Assembly (NCBI RefSeq): GCF_954871325.1
Contig: NC_088775.1
Span: 30,109,561 to 30,173,560 of the forward strand
DNA from: Gordionus sp. m RMFG-2023
Lineage: Eukaryota; Nematomorpha; Gordioida; Chordodea; Parachordodidae
DNA: 64,000 bases
Reading direction: 5' to 3'
Part shown: piece by piece, positions 31,723 to 44,109 of the stretch
How the letters are laid out: every line of letters starts with the position of its first letter
How positions within the stretch are numbered: position 1 is the stretch's first letter
Made by a program: the position numbers and the translations under genes
The notes under the pieces: model-generated
The model's input: the letters and a program-made list of their open reading frames with translations, nothing else
Database searches by the model: none
What the model was told of the DNA's origin: nothing

Positions 31723-34260
31723 ACCTGCAGAGGCACCATTTGCACGGCCCGGCTTTAAATTTTTAGCCCAGCCCGGATATTAAAATTTTTACGGCCCGAC
31801 CCGGCCCATATTTTTAAAAAAATTATTTACGCTCTGAATATTTTAAAATTATATTCGACCTGGTATATACAAAAATTCACCTATGAGGTATTTTACCATA
31901 TTTTTCAGCGAGTATTATCTCTTATTATTTAAAAAATACATGTAAAAAGCTAATATTTTGAGAATATTATATTGAATTTATAAAAATTATAACTGTTATT
32001 TATAAAAATGGATATTTTGAGCATATACTATATTTTATATTGCATTTATAAAAATAAAACTAATATTCATAAAAATGGTAATAATATTTTGAGCATATAC
32101 TATATTTTATATTGCATTTAAAAAAAATAAAACTAATATTTAATTTATAAAAATGGAAAATATTTTGAGAATATAATATATTTTATTTAATTTATAAAAT
32201 AAAAATAAATCGCTATTTAAAATAATGCATGTATAATAAATAGTATTTTGAAAATATTATCTAATTGCACAATATTAATATGATTTATTTTATAATATAA
32301 ATTTTTAACAAAAGAAGATAATTGTATTATATAATATTGTAAAAAAAAATAATGAAAAATGTTGGATTAAAAACTTTAATGACTCAAGGTAAAATATAAT
32401 AAATGCAATAAATATTTGACAGTTTGCAAAGTAAAAAACCAACATGATTGACGAAACCCTATACTCAAGAAAGATATTAAAAATTCACAAATTATCATGA
32501 AGATAGAGAAGCATATCTACCTTTTCAGGTTGAAGATTACTTCTTCTTTCTTCAAGAATTCTCCCAGTAGTGGAAAAATTCCGCTCACAGCTTGCACTTG
32601 AAGCAGGAATTGCCAATACCCGTTTTGCCAATTTTTCTTAAATTGGAAATTCGCTTTGATGAGCCGCCCACCACTCTAACAAATTATCCACCTTAAAGGT
32701 TTCATCTATTTTTTTATTTATGTAATTATAATATTCATCATCGGGTATTGACATATTACCAGAATTACCATCGCTCCATTTGTCATAAAACGATTCAGTT
32801 TGTTTAACAACAGTCGTAATTTGACTGATCGATGGTATTTCATTTTCTTCCTGAGCCTCTTGTAATTTAATATAATCTTTAATATAGTTTTCCGTCATCT
32901 TGCGATCTGTCCCTGACAACATTAATTGCTTGAATTTGGGACAAAGAAAAAGAGAAATAAAAGGATACTTGTGTAAAACAAATTTTTCAATTAAAAAATG
33001 CTTTATATTAAGTAAAATCAATTTTATTTCTCCTTTTCGCTTTGAAAGGTATTACAAACTTCAAGAAGTTCATAATACCAAATTACCACTTTAAAAAGAG
33101 TACAAGAGTCCGACTGTAACTCAACAATAGCTCTGTTAAAATTCTCAAGAATTTTGACTAGATCCTGAAGGATCGGAAAGTCTATAATATAATACTTTTC
33201 CGATTCCCCATGTTCTTGAAGAACTTTTATAATTTCTTCATTTTGAGAATAAACAGAATTGAGCATATTGTATTTAGAGTTCCAGCGGACTTCTATATCT
33301 TGATAAAGGGCTTTCAAATGCTGGCATTTATTACTTTGTTTTAAATGCCCCACTAATATTTTAGTATTATCTATTGTTGATTTTATTAATGAGGCATTAC
33401 TTTCCAAATATTTGAAGTTAAATTTAATATATGACAAGAACAATTTAATCGTTCATTTAACTCCAATGCTTTTATAATATTTTTACCTTGGTCTGTAACA
33501 AATATTATATTAATCGTTAGTGTTAAAATTAAAATTATGAAAATTTTTTAATAGTTCATCCTTAACTACTTTGCTAGTCTTTGACACTTCTTTAAATTTA
33601 GCGGTAAATAGGTTTCTCTTCACTAACTTCCAGTCATCTGATATATAGTGCATGTTAACTGTTACAAACGAGTTCTTTTTATGGTCATCGCTCCATATAT
33701 CAGTGGAAGCAGCCATAAATCGATTCTTGATTACTGGGGCAATAGTATCAACCAAAATGTTTCTTATTTTATTACATTTTTCTTTAAGGTGGCGTGATAG
33801 AGTGGTGGGATATGAAACAATGAGTTGATATCTATTTTACCATACTTTGCCCCAACATCGACTAGAGCCTGGCTGAATTCAAGAAACCCATAAAAAGCTA
33901 TCATTTCGAAAGGTCTAATATCTTTTGCGCAAAGTGTTAAGGAATGATCTATAAATTTTTTTTTAAAATATTTTTATATTACATTTATAGGTTGGTTTTT
34001 CAGGTGTAAAAAAATTTTTATTGATTTTCATGGATTTACCATCACATTTATGTCTTTTTAAATGTGGTGTACCATGTTTATAATTTTAAGAAAATATACT
34101 TGAACAATTTTTACATTGTACGTAGCCAATGTTTTTTATTTTCATCTATGATGATGTTAAATTTAGCCCATATTTCAGATTTAAAATTATTATTTGTATT
34201 TCTAAAAGAATTTTATTAATTATATCATTAGTATTTTGTGCCATGATTTTCCTTTATTTG
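31723..34260 (-). mobile_element. hAT transposon of the CAGAGACCTGCAG family, right end not found
   Basis: The left terminus is CAGAGACCTGCAGAGGCACC, followed by GC-rich CACGGCCCGGC, GACCCGGCCC subterminal words. A long AT-rich non-coding stretch follows, then a minus-strand transposase from about 34250 to 32490. The opposite end should lie beyond 34260 but no matching inverted terminus was seen, so it is truncated or degraded. This copy links the small GC-rich MITEs at 21048, 39008, 46805 and 63603 to a hAT transposase. Confidence 0.6.
32490..34250 (-). pseudogene. hAT transposase with BED zinc finger, decayed
   Basis: From the 5' side: a BED-type finger (about 34150-34010: VQCKNCSSIFS, a stop, then HLKRHKCDGK) and then VTVNMHYISDDWKLVKRNLF (33650-33590), the family's 'lTlHwI...W.l....L' block. 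LKALYQDIEVRWNSKYNMLN (about 33320-33260) is the 'D..TRWNSTY.ML' block. MTENYIKDYIKLQEAQEENE precedes the C-terminal WWAAHQSEFPI, a stop, then LAKRVLAIPASSASCERNFS, TTGRILEERRSNL (32640-32540), a textbook dimerisation domain. Several stops and frame changes separate the pieces, yet similarity to active hAT proteins is still high. Confidence 0.8.
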
Positions 34261-37200
34261 ATTGTTTTGGTAAATATTTTAAAAATTTAGATATGAATTA
34301 TAAAAAAATATATTAATAATACTTGAATATTGGGGTTTATTTAAGATATTCTTTTATTTGATAAAATATATGGAATACCATAATTAAAAACGTGCAATTA
34401 ATAATGTGATAATATCACTGCCGAAGGTGTTGACATTTTTAGGGGAGGGAGGGGTGCTTCCAGTGAATATCCTATACTCCATCATTATTTTAGAATCAAT
34501 TATTGAACCTATATGAATCAATAAAGATTTTTGAACCTTTATAAATGTTGAACCTTAATCAAACATAAACACATATTTTTTCCTGGAACCTCAGCCGAAC
34601 CTAAATATATAAAGGATAGACACTGTCGGAAATTGTTACGTTTGAAGGACGTGAAATAGACTATTTAAAAAAAAATTAAACATGTCTATCCCGCATACAA
34701 AATATTTCAAATCAATCCACACATTATTTCAAGAAAATATTTTTCTCACTTTTTAACTTAACCCAGTTGCAGACCTTTAATACAAGTCAAAACAAACCAA
34801 TGAAAGTAAGAATCGAATCATGGAAAAATTTTTCATAATTTATGGTCCAGTAACATTTGTTGCAAATTGTGTTTGCAATTATAAATTTAATTTCAAAATA
34901 TTTTATTAAATTTAAACCTATTAATAAACGTAAAAAAAGAAAAATATTTTTAATATTTATCATATATAATTGTGAGAAGAAAAAATATACGAAAATTAAA
35001 AACAATTTTGAAATATATAACAATATTATAAATTTTGAAGGAATTATTTTTAAAAATAATTTATTAAAGTTAGCAAATATGTAAGTGGAAAATTAAGATT
35101 TACGTTTTAAAAAATATATATTAGTATGAACAAAAAATTGGATTGTTATCATAAAAAGGGCTGAAAATATAAAAATATTTGTAAATCTCGGGTCCTCAAA
35201 TTTAAAAAAACTATTAATTTTGACTTCGTGTAAATGAATATTAAGCTTTAAATAAATGGGTGTTAAACCGGATAATTTAATCTTTCTCCGTTTATAAATT
35301 TCATAATCCAATAAACAAGAAAAAGCAACGAACAATAATTTGCTACGTAAAATATTGGATTGCTCAATCGATTTCCCGATTAATTTAACTAAAAAAATAG
35401 ATGAGTTGTTTGGTAAATTGTGTTAATGAATGTGCATAAAAGCGTTAACCAAAAAAAATAAAGGTAAAAATGAGGGTGAAAAAATAAATAACGTTTATAT
35501 CATTGGCTGACGAGTAAAGTGTAAAAAAAGTGGTTATAAAAACTTTTGAGTGATTATTTCGTATTCGCTCTTGTGTGATAAAGATATTTAAAAAAAAATT
35601 TTCGTTTTATTATTTATTATAATACATACATATTCTTTTCGTTGTTTTTTTTTTCAAAATTAAAATATAAATTTATTTTCTTTCTTTCTCCTTTTTCAAA
35701 AAACAAAAAAGGCGCTTTTTTGCGGCGTTTTGTGTACATAAAAATATTTAATATAAAATTTTTTCGAAATTTAAAAAAAATAAAACATAAAACAAATCAA
35801 TTTTGTGTTGTATATATGTATATATATTTTTTGTATATTTATTAGTATAAAAAATATTGGAAAAAAGGTAAATAATATTGCAATTGTGTTTTATATATAT
35901 TTTTCATTTAAAACGGGGGAAGGGAGAGTATAAAAAAAAGCTCTCGGATAACAATGATAAAGTAAATTTTATCTTAAAATCCCAATTATATACAATTTCA
36001 TCGATCAAAAAAAAGATGTGCACCCCCCCCCCCTCAAAAAGAAAAAATAATTTCACCTGCGTTTTGTTTTGAGACAAAAAAAATGCTTAATAATATAATA
36101 TGTAATTATCTATATCATCAATCATGTCTATTAAAATGAATCTCTTTTTTTTAAATATTAATTTTTTGACATTGTCTTCTAAAAAAGGGGTTGAATAAAA
36201 AAATATATATGGGGGAAAAATATATTTCTATTTCTTTTTTTAATGTAATACTGGGAGAGTATATTAATATTATTTTTTTTAAACAAAAAAAGGTATGTAT
36301 AAAGGAAAATTTAAAAAAAAATTAAACAGGCTAAAAGAAAAGTTACATTGGTAACAAATAGTAAAAGGATGGATACTATTAATTTTAGTAACAAAAAATA
36401 AACCCAGTTTGTTATATATTATAAATGCACGATTTTAAGAATATCTTGACCATATGTTTAGTCGCGAGTGGTAAAAAAAATTATGGGAGATATATATATA
36501 ACCGGAATTGAAGGAAAGACTATAATAAAAGATAAAAGAGGGGTGCATTTTGGAAGAAAAAGTGTAAAAGTTTTATATAAAATAAATTTGTGTATGTAAA
36601 TAGATGCAAGCAGCGTGTAAAAGTTTTAAAAAAGAATATGGCCATCTTATAAATATTTAGCATCTATAAAGGGCAGATTTAACTTTTTTTAAATTAAAGT
36701 GTACACTTCAAAGTTTTAATAATTTAAACGCGCATATAATAATTTTTATAAAATAGGATTATATATGCAGCACCATGGAATTTTAAAATAAGAGAACACT
36801 TGATCTCGGACAAATTAACGCGCTGCTTCAATATTATTTACGACTAAGCAAGGATAAATAACTAATACAAGCGAAGGTAGTATAATAATGGTGAATGAAA
36901 TTAGGGGAAAAATTGTTTGAAAAAAATATAAACATATTAGCTGAAATATAAGGCAACATTATGTTTATATATAAAAAAGATAAAATGATACTAATGAATA
37001 GAATCAATCAATAGACAACTGATTCTATAAAAATGCAAGAAACTAATAAATCATTCTTACCGAACTATAATAATTCTGCAATGCACATCACAAGCAGACC
37101 AAACATTTCTCAGTGACGAACCCACAGCTAGTAATTATAATCATTGATAAAATTGGATATCAAAAAAGTTCTTTTGTGTATAAATTAAAGAAATTTATAA

Positions 37201-37880
37201 TAAAATATATTTTTTTTAAAATGTAAAGATTCTAAAAACTGTAAAAAAACATAAAAAATATAAAATTTGCAAAAAAAATATCTTTACCTATAAAATATTA
37301 TTATGAATGTTAAATTTAAATATTTTTTTAAATCATACAGGGTTAAAATACCATGTGTAAAATATAAATAAAAGAACTATGACCCCCAAAAATTTTATAT
37401 TTAAATATTGGATTAGATATAAAATTCAGTTCTTACCTTTAAATAATATGTTGTTAATTATGAATCGTGGGATTTTTAGTAAAAGATGAATAATACAATA
37501 AACGCATTAAACAACAAAAAAGCAGAGGATAATATATAAAAAATTTGTTTGGTGGTTGAGGGTTTTATGAGGGTTCATATATTTAATTTACAATATAATC
37601 AAGAGAAAATATGAAAAAGTTAAAATTCAACAAATGTATAAACAATTAGAATTAAATTCTGCGGTAGGTGGGCTCCGTTAAATCTGATGAACAAATGGTA
37701 TTTATACGTAACTATTATTTCTTTTGTAATCTATATTTTTTATTTAAAAAAAATATATTATAATTGTTAAATTATGAAAATACTCCATTTAATATGAAAT
37801 TTATACGATTTATAGCTTCATATAAGTAAATTTTTCAAAGAATAGTATTGAAAAAATTAACAAACGTAAGGCTAAAACAT
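34261..37880. other. Long AT-rich stretch, no coding sequence recognised
   Basis: Short open frames here are Lys/Phe/Ile/Tyr-rich with no domain. Notable items are a C-run at 36026-36038, a GC-balanced patch at 37045-37135 preceding a donor-like GTAAGAAT on the minus strand, and a patch at 35520-35580 ending TTCGTATTCGCTCTTGTGTG. They could belong to untranslated exons or regulatory DNA downstream of the NHL gene, but nothing decides this. Confidence 0.5.
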
Positions 37881-38768
37881 AGTGTTGTTAATTAGTCGAT
37901 TTTTTCGACTCTGAACGGTTCAGACTCGAGTGCCTTTATGAGCCGATTTATATATTAAAATTATATTTTATATAAGAATTCATAAAAAATTATACAATCT
38001 AATAGTAATCTTTAAAATTCTTGCATAAATTTGAAGAATATTTTTTTTAAACCAAAAAATATAAAATATCTCAATATTTAGCAGGAAATATTTTTAAAAA
38101 AATTTGGGCCAGACCGGGCTTGAAAAAATAAGCCCGATGAGATCACTATTTTTCATTTCACCAATATTAAATTTTCTAAACTAATTCTGATCTCGGAAAT
38201 CTAACATTCTTTTTTAAAAATAGATGTTTTAAATATAAAAAAAGTCAGAACAATATTCTTTTGAGTTTTATAAAAAATATTTAGTTTAAGTTATTTATTT
38301 TTATTTGGTAATTTGGAGAAATATTATTACTATATTATAAAAAAAATATATAATGTAACTAAAAACAATTAAATTAATATAAAAAAAATCATATATAACA
38401 TTATATCTCCGAAATCTTATAAAAAAGGTAAAATAAATGTATTATTTGTAATTTATAAGTGAAAAGAAAGCAATTTTTTGAATAAAATGAAGTGTATGAA
38501 AATACTAATTCATTAATTTATTTTATACCCAATAATACTTTATATGTGATAATGAGTATAAAATATTCCTGAACCTCCTCGTCCAAATAGATCTTGTAAA
38601 TTGATATCGAAATCAATTGATACTTCTATTAACCATATATACTTTTGTCAATAAAAAAGAACTTAAAATAAATGGGCCTGTGCCCTGATTAGTGCTCAGA
38701 GCAAGCCTAAGCACCAAATTGTGGTGTAAATTTTACGACCAAGCAAATTAATAACAGTATTTAGTGAT

Positions 38769-38965
38769 GTTAAACGGATCGATCAATTTGGGCTTTTTTT
38801 AAGAAAAACGTAAACTCAATATTTTAATCAGAAAAATATTATACACGCTTTATGATTTAACTCATAGATAGCATTCAATGATTTAAAAATCTATTAGCGA
38901 AATCTCGAGACTATGTTATATTTTTCTGAAGAAAATATTGAGTTAGCCGTTTTACATGAGTTGGA
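38769..38965. mobile_element. Small hAT-like MITE, copy 1 of a four-member family
   Basis: Core words TATTAGCGAAATCTCGAGAC and ATATTGAGTTAGCCGTTT with the flanking AAAACGTAAACTCAATATTT are inverted repeats of each other. Relatives are at about 41220-41345, 43158-43345 and 60445-60668. The family has GTTAGCCGTTTTTAAAAA near its ends. Confidence 0.55.
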
Positions 38966-39007
38966 CATCTATATTTGCTTCCATATTTTTATAGGATTAA
39001 GTAAATA

Positions 39008-39145
39008 TTGGAGACCTGCAAAGGTACCATTAGCATGGCCCGGTCCAGATTTTTTTTAAAAAAAATTTTCAGGCCCAGCCCCGATTTTTTTAAAATATAT
39101 TTTATTTATTTATGATTTTTATAGCTAATAATGACGATTTAAAAT
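39008..39145. repeat. CAGAGACC-family MITE fragment
   Basis: GGAGACCTGCAAAGGTACCA, GCATGGCCCGGTCC and TCAGGCCCAGCCCCG match the left part of the element at 21048. TAGCTAATAATGACGATTT also matches its interior (about 21200). Confidence 0.55.
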
Positions 39146-39645
39146 AGTTCACGACATAACTCGAGTTGTGAACTAAGTTAGTCCACTAAATTGACTAATG
39201 ACTCTGAGTTGAATTAACTCGACTACTATTAAATAAATATGATAGACATTTTTTGAGGATTATTAAATTTAATATTGAATAGATTGAATAATTTTTTATG
39301 AACTCATATATAATTTAATAACATTTTTATATATAAAATCGACTTGAGCCGCTTCATGTCAAAGTCGATTTTTCGACTAGAAACTTGACTTAGTCGTTTA
39401 ATAACACTACTCAAAAACACATCATCTTTTATTTCCTTTATTGAATTTTTGCATATAACAAACGTTACTTCCATCTAACAATTGTGATCAATTAAAACAC
39501 TTTATATTTAAATGTGTTCATCAAATTTGGATTTTTTGGAAATGTATGTATAGGATAAATTGGAAATGTATGTATAGGATAAATTGGAAAATAATGAACT
39601 ATATAATAAAAAATTTATATATTTTGAATTACACTTGCCCGTTAA

Positions 39646-39753
39646 CTAAGGAGGAACGAAAAGCGTGTCTAACACAAGGACGTAGTGGTTGTTCTTGGCG
39701 AGTGTGACGACGTGGCCCTCCGACGTGATTTTAAGGCCACAACATCGACTAAC
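39646..39753 (-). CDS. mei-P26: NHL gene, terminal exon with stop codon
   Basis: 108 bases starting after acceptor CATAAAG in phase 0 and ending in TAG. It encodes [35 protein letters not shown]. It joins exactly to ...FECPHVK of the previous exon and completes the last blade by the usual N/C-terminal closure. The product therefore ends 35 residues after the last intron. The 3' UTR continues toward lower coordinates; AATAAA-type signals (minus strand) lie near 39430-39445. Confidence 0.93.
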   Translation of the reverse strand, partial: VSRCCGLKITSEGHVVTLAKNNHYVLVLDTLFVPP

Positions 39754-39782
39754 CTTTATGTTCATAATAATTTTAAATAGTA

Positions 39783-39884
39783 AAACATTACGAACCCGAA
39801 ACAGTCAAAGAATATGAAGATAATTTACATGACATTTTAAATAGAGTAGATCCTCTATCAAGGGTGGATACATATGTGAAATAA
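39783..39884 (+). other. Exon-like open patch, unidentified, inside the last NHL intron
   Basis: 33 codons on the plus strand read [33 protein letters not shown] and end in TAA. The text looks like a real soluble helical protein rather than AT-rich noise. An AATAG acceptor-like word lies directly before it (TTTTAAATAG). I do not recognise the family. It is antisense to the NHL gene and starts 30 bp beyond its terminal exon. It could be a fragment of a transposon or a captured exon. Confidence 0.35.
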
Positions 39885-40239
39885 CAATCTTTAAGAACAT
39901 GCCAAAGCACAAACAAGAGGGCTGTTCCGGTCCACATATTTTTCACCAAATTGATTTTTCACCTCTCCCCTTTTAACCAAATGCAATTAAGAAATCAATA
40001 TTTTTTATGCAAAAAATCAAATTATGCATTTAATTTAATTTTTTTATTTCTACAATAATTTTAAAAATATTATATTATAATAGATAAAATAAATATATTT
40101 AATAATATATCCATTTTATGTTGGTATAAATTTTAAAATTGTAATATTTAATATAAAAAATTGTAATATTTAATATAAAAAATTATAATATATTAGATTT
40201 TTTTAAAAAAAATTCTTTTATTTAAAGGTTATTATTTAA
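39885..40239. other. Intron, nothing further recognised
   Basis: AT-rich sequence within the last NHL-gene intron, ahead of the piggyBac element. The last four bases (40236-40239) are the TTAA target. Confidence 0.6.
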
Positions 40240-41663
40240 CCCTCTATTGCGCGACATATCAATAAATGGTACAATTTTTTACAAAAACTTATTTTTGTCT
40301 TTAAAAAGCCCTAAACTAAAAAAAAAATTTTAAACCGTAAAAAAAATTTCAGTGTGTATATTTAAATACACAATGTGTGAAAAAAGTATCATATTTTTTC
40401 AATTTAAAACCTTTAATAAAACAAATTTATATTAATTTTCATGAAATAATTTAAAACAATCGTTTTTTGTAGTAAAACATAATGATACACCATATTTGGT
40501 ACAAATAACTTTCGTAACCAATTTAGAGCCAGGGCCTTTTTACTATATTTTGGCCAATGTGCTATTGAATCCTGTCTCATTTCTTTGTGCGTAATAAGAC
40601 TTGTAGATTTTTTTATCGTTTTTTTACGCTAGCGTTCATATTTTTGTTACATTTACAGAGTATCTGCTATTGAAATTTTAAATGTTAATAATGGCATCTG
40701 TTCTTTTACCGGTACCTTTAAAGCTACAAAATCTTGCCTATACATTAACTAAGATTTATGAGCATCATAACAAGTATATGGAATACTATACGGTGATACC
40801 ATTTACGTGATCTTATGTGAATCTATGCTTTATCTTTTAGAATTCTTTTTCAGTTGGAAACTGGCAATTATGAATTCTATTAGCTTTCTCTGTAGCAATA
40901 CTCCCTTTTGGGCGAGTAATACTTGAAGTTCTATACCACAGAACCAATTAACAAAACACAATTTAAAATTGGAATGTAGTGGTAACCAATTGTTAAAATA
41001 CCGCATTTCCGCTTGAATAAACATCTGCTGATCTTGAATCAAGAATTTCCTTATCTGATGAGCCACTAATTAGAATCAGAACTATTTTCTGGAATACAGT
41101 ACATTTTGATTATAGATAGCAAATAAAGAACATTTATTAATAAAAAAAATAATCAAAAAGCCCAAATTCATATTGCATTTGTGTGCATTATGTATCTGAG
41201 TACATGTACCAAAAAATTTAAATTTTAAGCACTATTAATGAATATAACTATTTTAACCAGATAAATATTACGCAAGCTTGAAGATTTTGTTCGAGTTAGC
41301 CGTTTTTAAAAATCGGCTCAAAACGAGCCATTTAACAACACTAAATATAACAATCTATTTATATATAAAAAATTTCTATTACCTTTATTTAATAGGATTT
41401 TTAACTTCCTGTTCCTTAAAAATTTGTACAAGAGAAATGGCATAATTTATAAAATGGGAAAAATGCAACTATTAAGTTGTAAACTATGTATTTTATAATT
41501 TTTATATTGATAGCTGTCTTTCATTTTTGACAAAATTAACTAGAAATAAATAAAATATATGTGTATCTATCATACATCATGTGTATTAAACTATAAAAAA
41601 TTTTATATAAAAATTTATACCTTTTTGGTATGTGTATTCATATATGATGTACACAATAGAGGG
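40240..41663 (-). mobile_element. piggyBac-like transposon, copy 1
   Basis: Starts CCCTCTATTGCGCG and ends ...CACAATAGAGGG. It is preceded by TTAA and followed by TTAT, so the canonical TTAA target is intact on the left and has one change on the right. A decayed transposase lies on the minus strand at about 41066-40400. A small hAT-like MITE end (41220-41345, finishing CATTTAACAACACTA) interrupts it. It occupies most of the last intron of the NHL gene in the same orientation. Copy 2 lies at 61903-63600. Confidence 0.8.
40400..41066 (-). pseudogene. piggyBac transposase, C-terminal half, decayed
   Basis: The best open piece (40830-41066) contains MRYFNNWLPLHSNF, matching the 'xFDNxFTS' block, then text that in a neighbouring frame reads ATEKANRIHNCQFPTEKE, the 'RANRxxNCPLxxEKE' block. 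Further on, KGPGSKLVTK then CTKYGVSLCFTTKNDCFKLF (about 40520-40440) is the C-terminal cysteine-rich finger ('CTxCGVxLCxxxxxxCFxxFH'). Multiple stops and frame changes. Family role: cut-and-paste transposition at TTAA. Confidence 0.7.
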
Positions 41664-42025
41664 TTATAAATAAAACTTTGGGTCCTTTATATTTTTTAAA
41701 AAAAATTAAAATACTATAAAAATAAATAAGTAGTGTTGTGCATTTGCATTGTTAAAAAAAAATTATTTCGAAAATATTATTAATGTAAAATAAAACATAA
41801 CATAAATTTAAAAAAAGGTAAAAAGATCGGATCGGGTTTTACAGATATAGACCCGATCCAATATTTAATATCGGCACAACCCTAATGGAAACCATAGGGA
41901 AGTTTTAATATTCTAAATATTTTTCACCTAGAATCAAGATTTCATAAAATACCAAAATATAATACCCATCTATTTTGCATGCAAATATAAAATTTGTCCT
42001 GCATTTATTTATTCAAAATAATTAC
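41664..42025. repeat. Intron segment with a possible small MITE
   Basis: TAGTGTTGTGCATTTGC (41732) and the complementary-type end GGCACAACCCTA (about 41875) enclose about 145 bp with GATCGGATCGGG/CCCGATCC inverted words. No target duplication was found. Confidence 0.35.
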
Positions 42026-42393
42026 CTTGACATGTGGACACTCAAATTCAGCCACGAAGGCGCCATCCGATCCGCGAAAAACGGCAACGTGAAAGCGGTT
42101 TCCATGCGAATCGCCGACGAGTACCTCGCCACCCTCACTCACGTCAATGCCGTTAGGAAAGTTGGTGAGGGATTCGCGGCCTATACGGCGCAGGAAACGT
42201 CCACTTTCTGCAAACACGGCAACACAATGCCCCTTGAAGTCACACACATAGTACTCATCGCCACGAACGGCCACGTCTGAGGGTTCACGCATTTGTTCAC
42301 TGCAATCAAACCAGTGTAATAGGTCTCCAGTTTCGGCAATGCGAAAAACGGTGGGCGTTACACTGTCTACTGCTACAATATGTCCTGCACCAC
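42026..42393 (-). CDS. mei-P26: NHL gene, sixth exon seen (NHL blades)
   Basis: 368 bases; acceptor TTCCCCAG, donor GTCAAG|GTAATT. It encodes [100 protein letters not shown] and EFECPHVK. G+C content is far above the surroundings. A long complementary open frame on the plus strand (41975-42280) is only a shadow. Confidence 0.96.
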
Positions 42394-42774
42394 CTGGGGA
42401 ACCAACTATATTATGTGAAATAATATTAGTGAATTGTATTAAAAAAATGAGGTAATAACATAACGAATAGCCTAAGAGGTGAGATTATAATTTGAAATAA
42501 CCTGACCAGTCAGCCAATTGAAAAAACTAGTCTACCAAAAATTAAATATAAAAAAGGTTATCCAAATGGAACTTATATAAAAATTAAATCTTGGTAAATT
42601 CCTAAAATTATTCTAATCAATCACCAATAAAAAGACTGGGTCTAAAAGTTGGCATAATTAAATATCGATGATTTACTTAAATAAAAATCATGATTCAAAT
42701 ATTCAGTTTTTTAATTATTATAAATCATTTCCTGTGTTGCACTCCTGTTCCTAAATTATATTTTTGGTATAAAA
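42394..42774. other. Intron, nothing recognised
   Basis: Start of the 5.7-kb intron of the NHL gene (upstream side of the sixth exon), AT-rich. Confidence 0.6.
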
Positions 42775-43157
42775 TAGGGCTATGATCGGCGCCAATATTG
42801 GATCAGTCAATATTTTTTTAAAAATTTAACCGATGCTGATTTTATGTATATTTTATACACATTGTTTATTTTATTTTTGAACTAATTTTCTTCTCCTAAT
42901 AAATCTTCATAACTCTCATAAATATATTAATAAACAAATAAAAAAGGAAATTACCCAAATTTTTATTTGTCTACTATTTATTCCATTTGTTTCATTGATT
43001 AATAAACATAGATACAATATTTTATCTCCGATGATCCTCCTGGTTATTGGAGGGCTAATGGTCAAAGGTTTTCAACTTTTTCAAACCTTGAACCTAGCTA
43101 TCTCGCATTTCCTGCAGAAAATGTTCTATCAGAAAAAGTCTGCGACACAGCTGGTGA

Positions 43158-43347
43158 TATAGTGTTATTAATTGTTTCAACTTGAGCCTTTTTTTAAAAA
43201 CGACTTTAATATTTTAACCAGAAAAATATCGCCTAAGCCTAGATATTTCGCTAATAGACGTCCAAATTAGGCTTGCGTAATATATTCTGGATAAAATATT
43301 GAGTTCGCCGTTTAAAAATCAAATCGAACTACTAAACAGCATTAGAT
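43158..43347. mobile_element. Small hAT-like MITE, copy 3 of the four-member family
   Basis: Left GTGTTATTAATTGTTTCAAC, with AAAACGACTTTAATATTTTA; right AATATTGAGTTCGCCGTTTA then AAACAGCAT. The two halves are inverted repeats. The centre CCTAGATATTTCGCTAATAG matches the copies at 38769 and 60445. Flanks GTGATATA and TAGATATA agree at 6 of 8. Confidence 0.6.
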
Positions 43348-44109
43348 ATAGTCAACATGGGGGAAACTTATTATCACATAAATTTGAAACTCTTATCTTT
43401 ATAAAGAAAAACATTTAACATTATTATTTTAATTATAATATTTAATTTGTTTTTGCTATTAATTAAAATGAAAATGGCAAATTCCCGATTTTTCGATTTT
43501 AAAAAATATAAAGTAGAAAATAATTCTCTCAATAATTTTTTTAAATATCAGAAATAATACCCTGCTGCCAAAAAATAAATTTTTTAAGTTGCAATTTCTT
43601 TCGAATTTTGCAAATTGCCAAAATAAATGTTATATGATTTCAGTAAAAATGGAAATAAAGAAAAATGACAATTGTCATAAACATTATTTTTAAATTTTAT
43701 TTTGAAGAAAATAAGTAAATATAAACATTATTTTTATATGATTTCCATCAGGGATGTGAACCCGAACCCTCGTATTTTGGTTGTACCCGAACCCTTTTTA
43801 AAAGTAGAGGGTCCAAGGGTTCTAGGTGTCACAAAAAATTTTAAAAATAAAAATATTTTTTTAATAAATATTATAAATTATTTAAAATTTTATTAACTTT
43901 TTTGTGAAATCATTTATTAAATATTCGCGTTTTTCTTTCAATTTTTTCCCTGGACTTCCATTTTATTTAGAGATTGATATCATAAATTATTTTCCAGTGT
44001 AATATTTTTTAATGTAAATTTATTAATATGCTATGTTATAGAAATACGTTGATTATTTTGAAAGTGAATTATTTTGTAGTGCAAGTAATAATATTATTAT
44101 TTAAATGAT

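Larger units (their letters stand above)
37881..39404. mobile_element. hAT-like element with AGTCGA...TCGACT hairpin ends
   Basis: Left end: TAGTGTTGTTAATTAGTCGA then TTTTTTCGACTCTGAAC. Right end: AAAGTCGATTTTTCGACTAG, then GACTTAGTCGTTTAATAACACTA. Flanking octamers (CTAAAACA, CTCAAAAA) agree at 6 of 8. It contains other element fragments: a GC scrap at 38100-38145, a terminus at about 38690-38765, a MITE at 38769-38965 and a CAGAGACC-family piece at 39008-39145. So it is itself a landing site. No transposase reading was found. Confidence 0.55.

Noticed and set aside
35642-36072. Lys/Phe-rich small frames near a promoter-like patch
   Set aside because: No domain, no splice or start context; homopolymer-driven.
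37040-37140. Possible untranslated exon on the minus strand ending in GTAAGAAT
   Set aside because: Only a donor-like word and balanced composition; no acceptor or open frame supports it.
41975-42280. 101-codon plus-strand frame
   Set aside because: Antisense shadow of the GC-richer NHL exon at 42026-42393.
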